Source of the DNA: PUPG01 sp964463915
GTDB lineage: Bacteria; Bacteroidota; Bacteroidia; Bacteroidales; UBA7960
Assembly (NCBI GenBank): GCA_964463915.1
Contig: CAYXEH010000004.1
Coordinates: forward strand, 39,040 to 103,039
Direction: 5' to 3'
Length of the DNA: 64,000 nucleotides
Part shown: piece after piece, positions 62,362 to 64,000 of the stretch
Layout of the letters: each line of letters opens with the position of its first letter
Numbering within the stretch: position 1 is the first letter of the stretch
Made by a program: the position numbers and the translations under genes
Notes under the pieces: generated by a model
Database searches by the model: none
Told to the model about the DNA's origin: nothing
Seen by the model: only the letters and a program-made list of their open reading frames with translations

Positions 62362-62565
62362 ATGAAAAACAAGGCTTTTCTTTGCACACTCATTGCCATC
62401 TTAATTGCCGTTAGCTCCCATGCTGAGGTTCTTACAGAAACTTCCAATCCGTTTCAGTTTGGCTCAATGGTCCTGGTGCCGCTATCCATTCTTGCGATAG
62501 TCTTAACTGCCGGGTTGGTCGTGTATTACACTGTCAAACGCCGCCGGGGTGTTGCAAGCAAATAG
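62362..62565 (+). CDS. Small membrane-anchored protein with a tail like that of the ubiquitin homologue
   Basis: A 67-residue protein: signal peptide (1 to about 21, VSSHA), a 15-residue exported segment, then a tail VPLSILAIVLTAGLVVY followed by TVKRRRG. Aligned with the ubiquitin homologue's IPLSDLPIYLGLILMTGFVVY, the pattern [IV]PLSxLxIxL...G[FL]VVY is shared with a four-residue indel. It therefore looks like the same anchor or sorting tail without the ubiquitin domain. It is divergent from the ubiquitin gene, with the permease remnant between. Function is unknown. Confidence 0.72.
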   Translation: MKNKAFLCTLIAILIAVSSHAEVLTETSNPFQFGSMVLVPLSILAIVLTAGLVVYYTVKRRRGVASK

Positions 62566-62636
62566 AACAGAAGCAATTTTTTGCCTGGTGTAAAACATCC
62601 TTCAAGCAATAATATATTTAACCAAAATATATACGA

Positions 62637-63728
62637 ATGAGAACATTGATACTATCTTTTATTTTATTGATTCTTTTTAACTTGAATTATGCTCAGGAGC
62701 CTGGTTCAATTGACAATATTGAAGTGTCGCAAAGAACTGGTGATGAAGAGCGGGTGATAGATATTGCATTCACCCTGTCAGGAGGCGATTACTATGCCAT
62801 TACGCTCGGAATAAAATTTAACGGCGATGATGATTTTACGCCAATACAATCTGGTCATCTTATAGAGCCAGATCCTGCTTATGAGATATTAGATGAACAT
62901 TTTGATGAAACAATCGTAGGGGCCATCATTGTGGAGAGTGGTGATATTCAATTGGTATGGGATGGACGTGAGAGTTTTTCAGATATAGATGCCGCGGAGG
63001 CCAGGGTAGAGATCACAGCTACCCGTGGTATGAAGGATTTTGATGGGAGTTTTTACAAATCTGTACTTATCGGCGACCAGGAGTGGATGGCAGAGAACCT
63101 GCGGGTAAGCAAATACAAAAACGGTGATGCGATCCCGACAGGCCTGATTGATGTACAATGGGAAAGCACCAAAGATGGTGCTTATGCAGTGTATCCACAT
63201 GGAGATGTTGACGGCATTGATTCCCATAAAGAAATGGTTTTAGCCTACGGAAAACTTTACAACTGGTTTGCTGTGGGTGATTCCAGGGGTTTATGTCCTG
63301 CAGGCTGGTCTGTTCCCAGCAAAGATGATTGGACACAGTTAATAGATTATGTTGTTGCACAGGGGTTTCCAAATGACGATTCGTATGATCCCAGCGGCGC
63401 AGGCAATGCATTAAAATCTTGCCGACAGGTTTACTCCCCTTTGGGTGGCGATTGCAACACCTCTGAGCATCCTCGTTGGAACTCGAGTGACACTAACACC
63501 CACCACGGTTTCGATGAGTTCGGGTTTTCTGCTCTGCCTGGCGGCGCCCGTATTGGTAAGTTCTTCGTTATCGGCAGCTGGGGCCACTGGTGGACTGCCA
63601 GTGCTACTGAGCACCATGACGCCTATGCGATTGCCAGGTTTATGCATAGTGTCCACGGAAATGTGAGCGGCAACAACAACAATAAGATGTATGGGTACAG
63701 TGTCCGTTGTCTCAGGGATATTGATTAA
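62637..63728 (+). CDS. FISUMP-domain (Fibrobacter succinogenes paralogous) secreted protein
   Basis: A 363-residue protein with signal peptide (1 to about 19, LNLNYAQ). The N-terminal domain (about 20-135) is a beta-sandwich of the kind found in T9SS-linked surface proteins (PGSIDNIEVSQRTGDEERVI). The C-terminal FISUMP domain (about 140-363) has SVLIGDQEWMAENLRVSKY, a LCPAGWSVPSKDDWTQL lectin-like core and the closing YGYSVRCLRD. C-type-lectin-like fold is known for the family; ligand and role are unknown. No C-terminal sorting domain is seen. Confidence 0.88.
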   Translation: MRTLILSFILLILFNLNYAQEPGSIDNIEVSQRTGDEERVIDIAFTLSGGDYYAITLGIKFNGDDDFTPIQSGHLIEPDPAYEILDEHFDETIVGAIIVESGDIQLVWDGRESFSDIDAAEARVEITATRGMKDFDGSFYKSVLIGDQEWMAENLRVSKYKNGDAIPTGLIDVQWESTKDGAYAVYPHGDVDGIDSHKEMVLAYGKLYNWFAVGDSRGLCPAGWSVPSKDDWTQLIDYVVAQGFPNDDSYDPSGAGNALKSCRQVYSPLGGDCNTSEHPRWNSSDTNTHHGFDEFGFSALPGGARIGKFFVIGSWGHWWTASATEHHDAYAIARFMHSVHGNVSGNNNNKMYGYSVRCLRDID

Positions 63729-63806
63729 TTTGGTTATTTGACTCTTTGATTTATTTACAGCTTGCGAGCTGTTTGCGCGCTTGGAGAAAACGCTTCATTT
63801 CCCGCG

Positions 63807-63850
63807 TCCGGTGGAGTTGTAATGAGAATCCGGTGGAGTCGTCATGAGGA
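63807..63850 (+). repeat. Two-copy 22-base tandem repeat
   Basis: TCCGGTGGAGTTGTAATGAG at 63807 is directly followed by TCCGGTGGAGTCGTCATGAG at 63829, with matching spacing of 22 bases and three differences. A separate short repeat TATGCTAAA occurs twice at about 63879-63897. Confidence 0.75.
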
Positions 63851-63898
63851 AATGATTTCCAGACTATCTCCAAAAAAGTATGCTAAAAATTATGCTAA

Positions 63899-63938
63899 AC
63901 AAAAAACCAGCCACCCACGATCTCCTCGTAAGTGGCTG
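63899..63938 (-). terminator. Terminator of tRNA-Asn
   Basis: On the minus strand CAGCCAC pairs with GTGGCTG around an inner ACGA/TCGT stem, followed by a run of six T. It lies ten bases beyond the tRNA-Asn 3' end. Confidence 0.75.
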
Positions 63939-63947
63939 ATTCTTATG

Positions 63948-64000
63948 CTCCCCCTCTTGGACTCGAACCAAGGACCCTCTGATTAACAGTCAGATGCTCT
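63948..64000 (-). tRNA. tRNA-Asn (anticodon GTT), 5' part outside the window
   Basis: The minus strand reads from the D-arm side through the anticodon stem TCTGA-CTGTTAA-TCAGA (anticodon GTT) and the T arm CTTGG-TTCGAGT-CCAAG to the acceptor strand AGGGGGA and discriminator G, as in tRNA-Asn. The 5' acceptor and D arm lie beyond base 64000. CCA is not encoded. Confidence 0.93.

Overview
The window is a chromosomal stretch from a member of the Bacteroidota, most likely a Bacteroidales/Marinilabiliales-type anaerobe or facultative organism. The indicators are a subtilase with a type IX secretion C-terminal domain, a GH97 alpha-glucosidase, a FISUMP-domain protein, Bacteroidota-type LptE, B12-dependent methylmalonyl-CoA mutase split into mutA/mutB, many lipoproteins, and promoters of the -33 TTTG / -7 TAnnTTTG type. 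Two 100-N scaffold gaps (13136-13235 and 18651-18750) show that this is a draft or metagenome-derived scaffold. I see no insertion sequence, prophage, CRISPR array or rRNA operon.

Layout. 1-5.8 kb: a tetR-tolC-adaptor-RND efflux operon on the minus strand, with the pump cut by the window edge. 6.3-13.1 kb: a KamA-family radical SAM enzyme, an oligosaccharide flippase, a small conserved protein, tRNA-Arg(CCT) and metG. 13.4-18.5 kb: a plus-strand envelope/stress cluster of a sigma-54 activator, lptE, a TPR-like protein, secG, groES and groEL. 18.8-23.7 kb: cyclophilin, a lipoprotein, a DUF3108 protein and leuS on the minus strand. 23.8-27.8 kb: mutA-mutB. 28-35.3 kb: GNAT, SPOR lipoprotein, hutI, a THUMP-type rRNA methyltransferase, a mixed-type pfkA and priA. 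35.4-42.1 kb: a DivIC/FtsB-like protein, tsaB, a second adaptor-TolC pair with no transporter beside it, a TIGR01777 epimerase and radA. 42.6-47.5 kb: a DJ-1/PfpI lipoprotein, a baeRF-like protein, an NtrC-type response regulator and a zinc phospholipase C/P1-nuclease-fold protein. 47.9-59.4 kb: secreted peptidases (S9, S8), GH97, a lipoprotein and an OFA-type MFS carrier. 59.7-64 kb: a small accessory-looking patch with pirin, a SSAT-like acetyltransferase, a secreted ubiquitin, a decayed ABC permease, a tiny membrane protein, a FISUMP protein and tRNA-Asn.

The standout is 61498-61905. It encodes a signal peptide cleaved exactly before a eukaryotic-type ubiquitin fold (52 of 76 positions identical to human ubiquitin by my hand alignment, with positions 45-68 fully identical). 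The conjugating Gly-Gly tail is replaced by a PLS-motif/transmembrane/basic tail, and all three residues of the Leu8-Ile44-Val70 binding patch are changed. A divergent 67-residue neighbour (62362-62565) carries a similar tail and no ubiquitin domain, and the remains of a MacB-like permease lie between them. This looks like a membrane-anchored, non-conjugatable ubiquitin.

A second recurrent pattern is decayed tandem arrays that start at the 3' ends of ordinary genes and include copies of their stop-codon region, seen at four loci.
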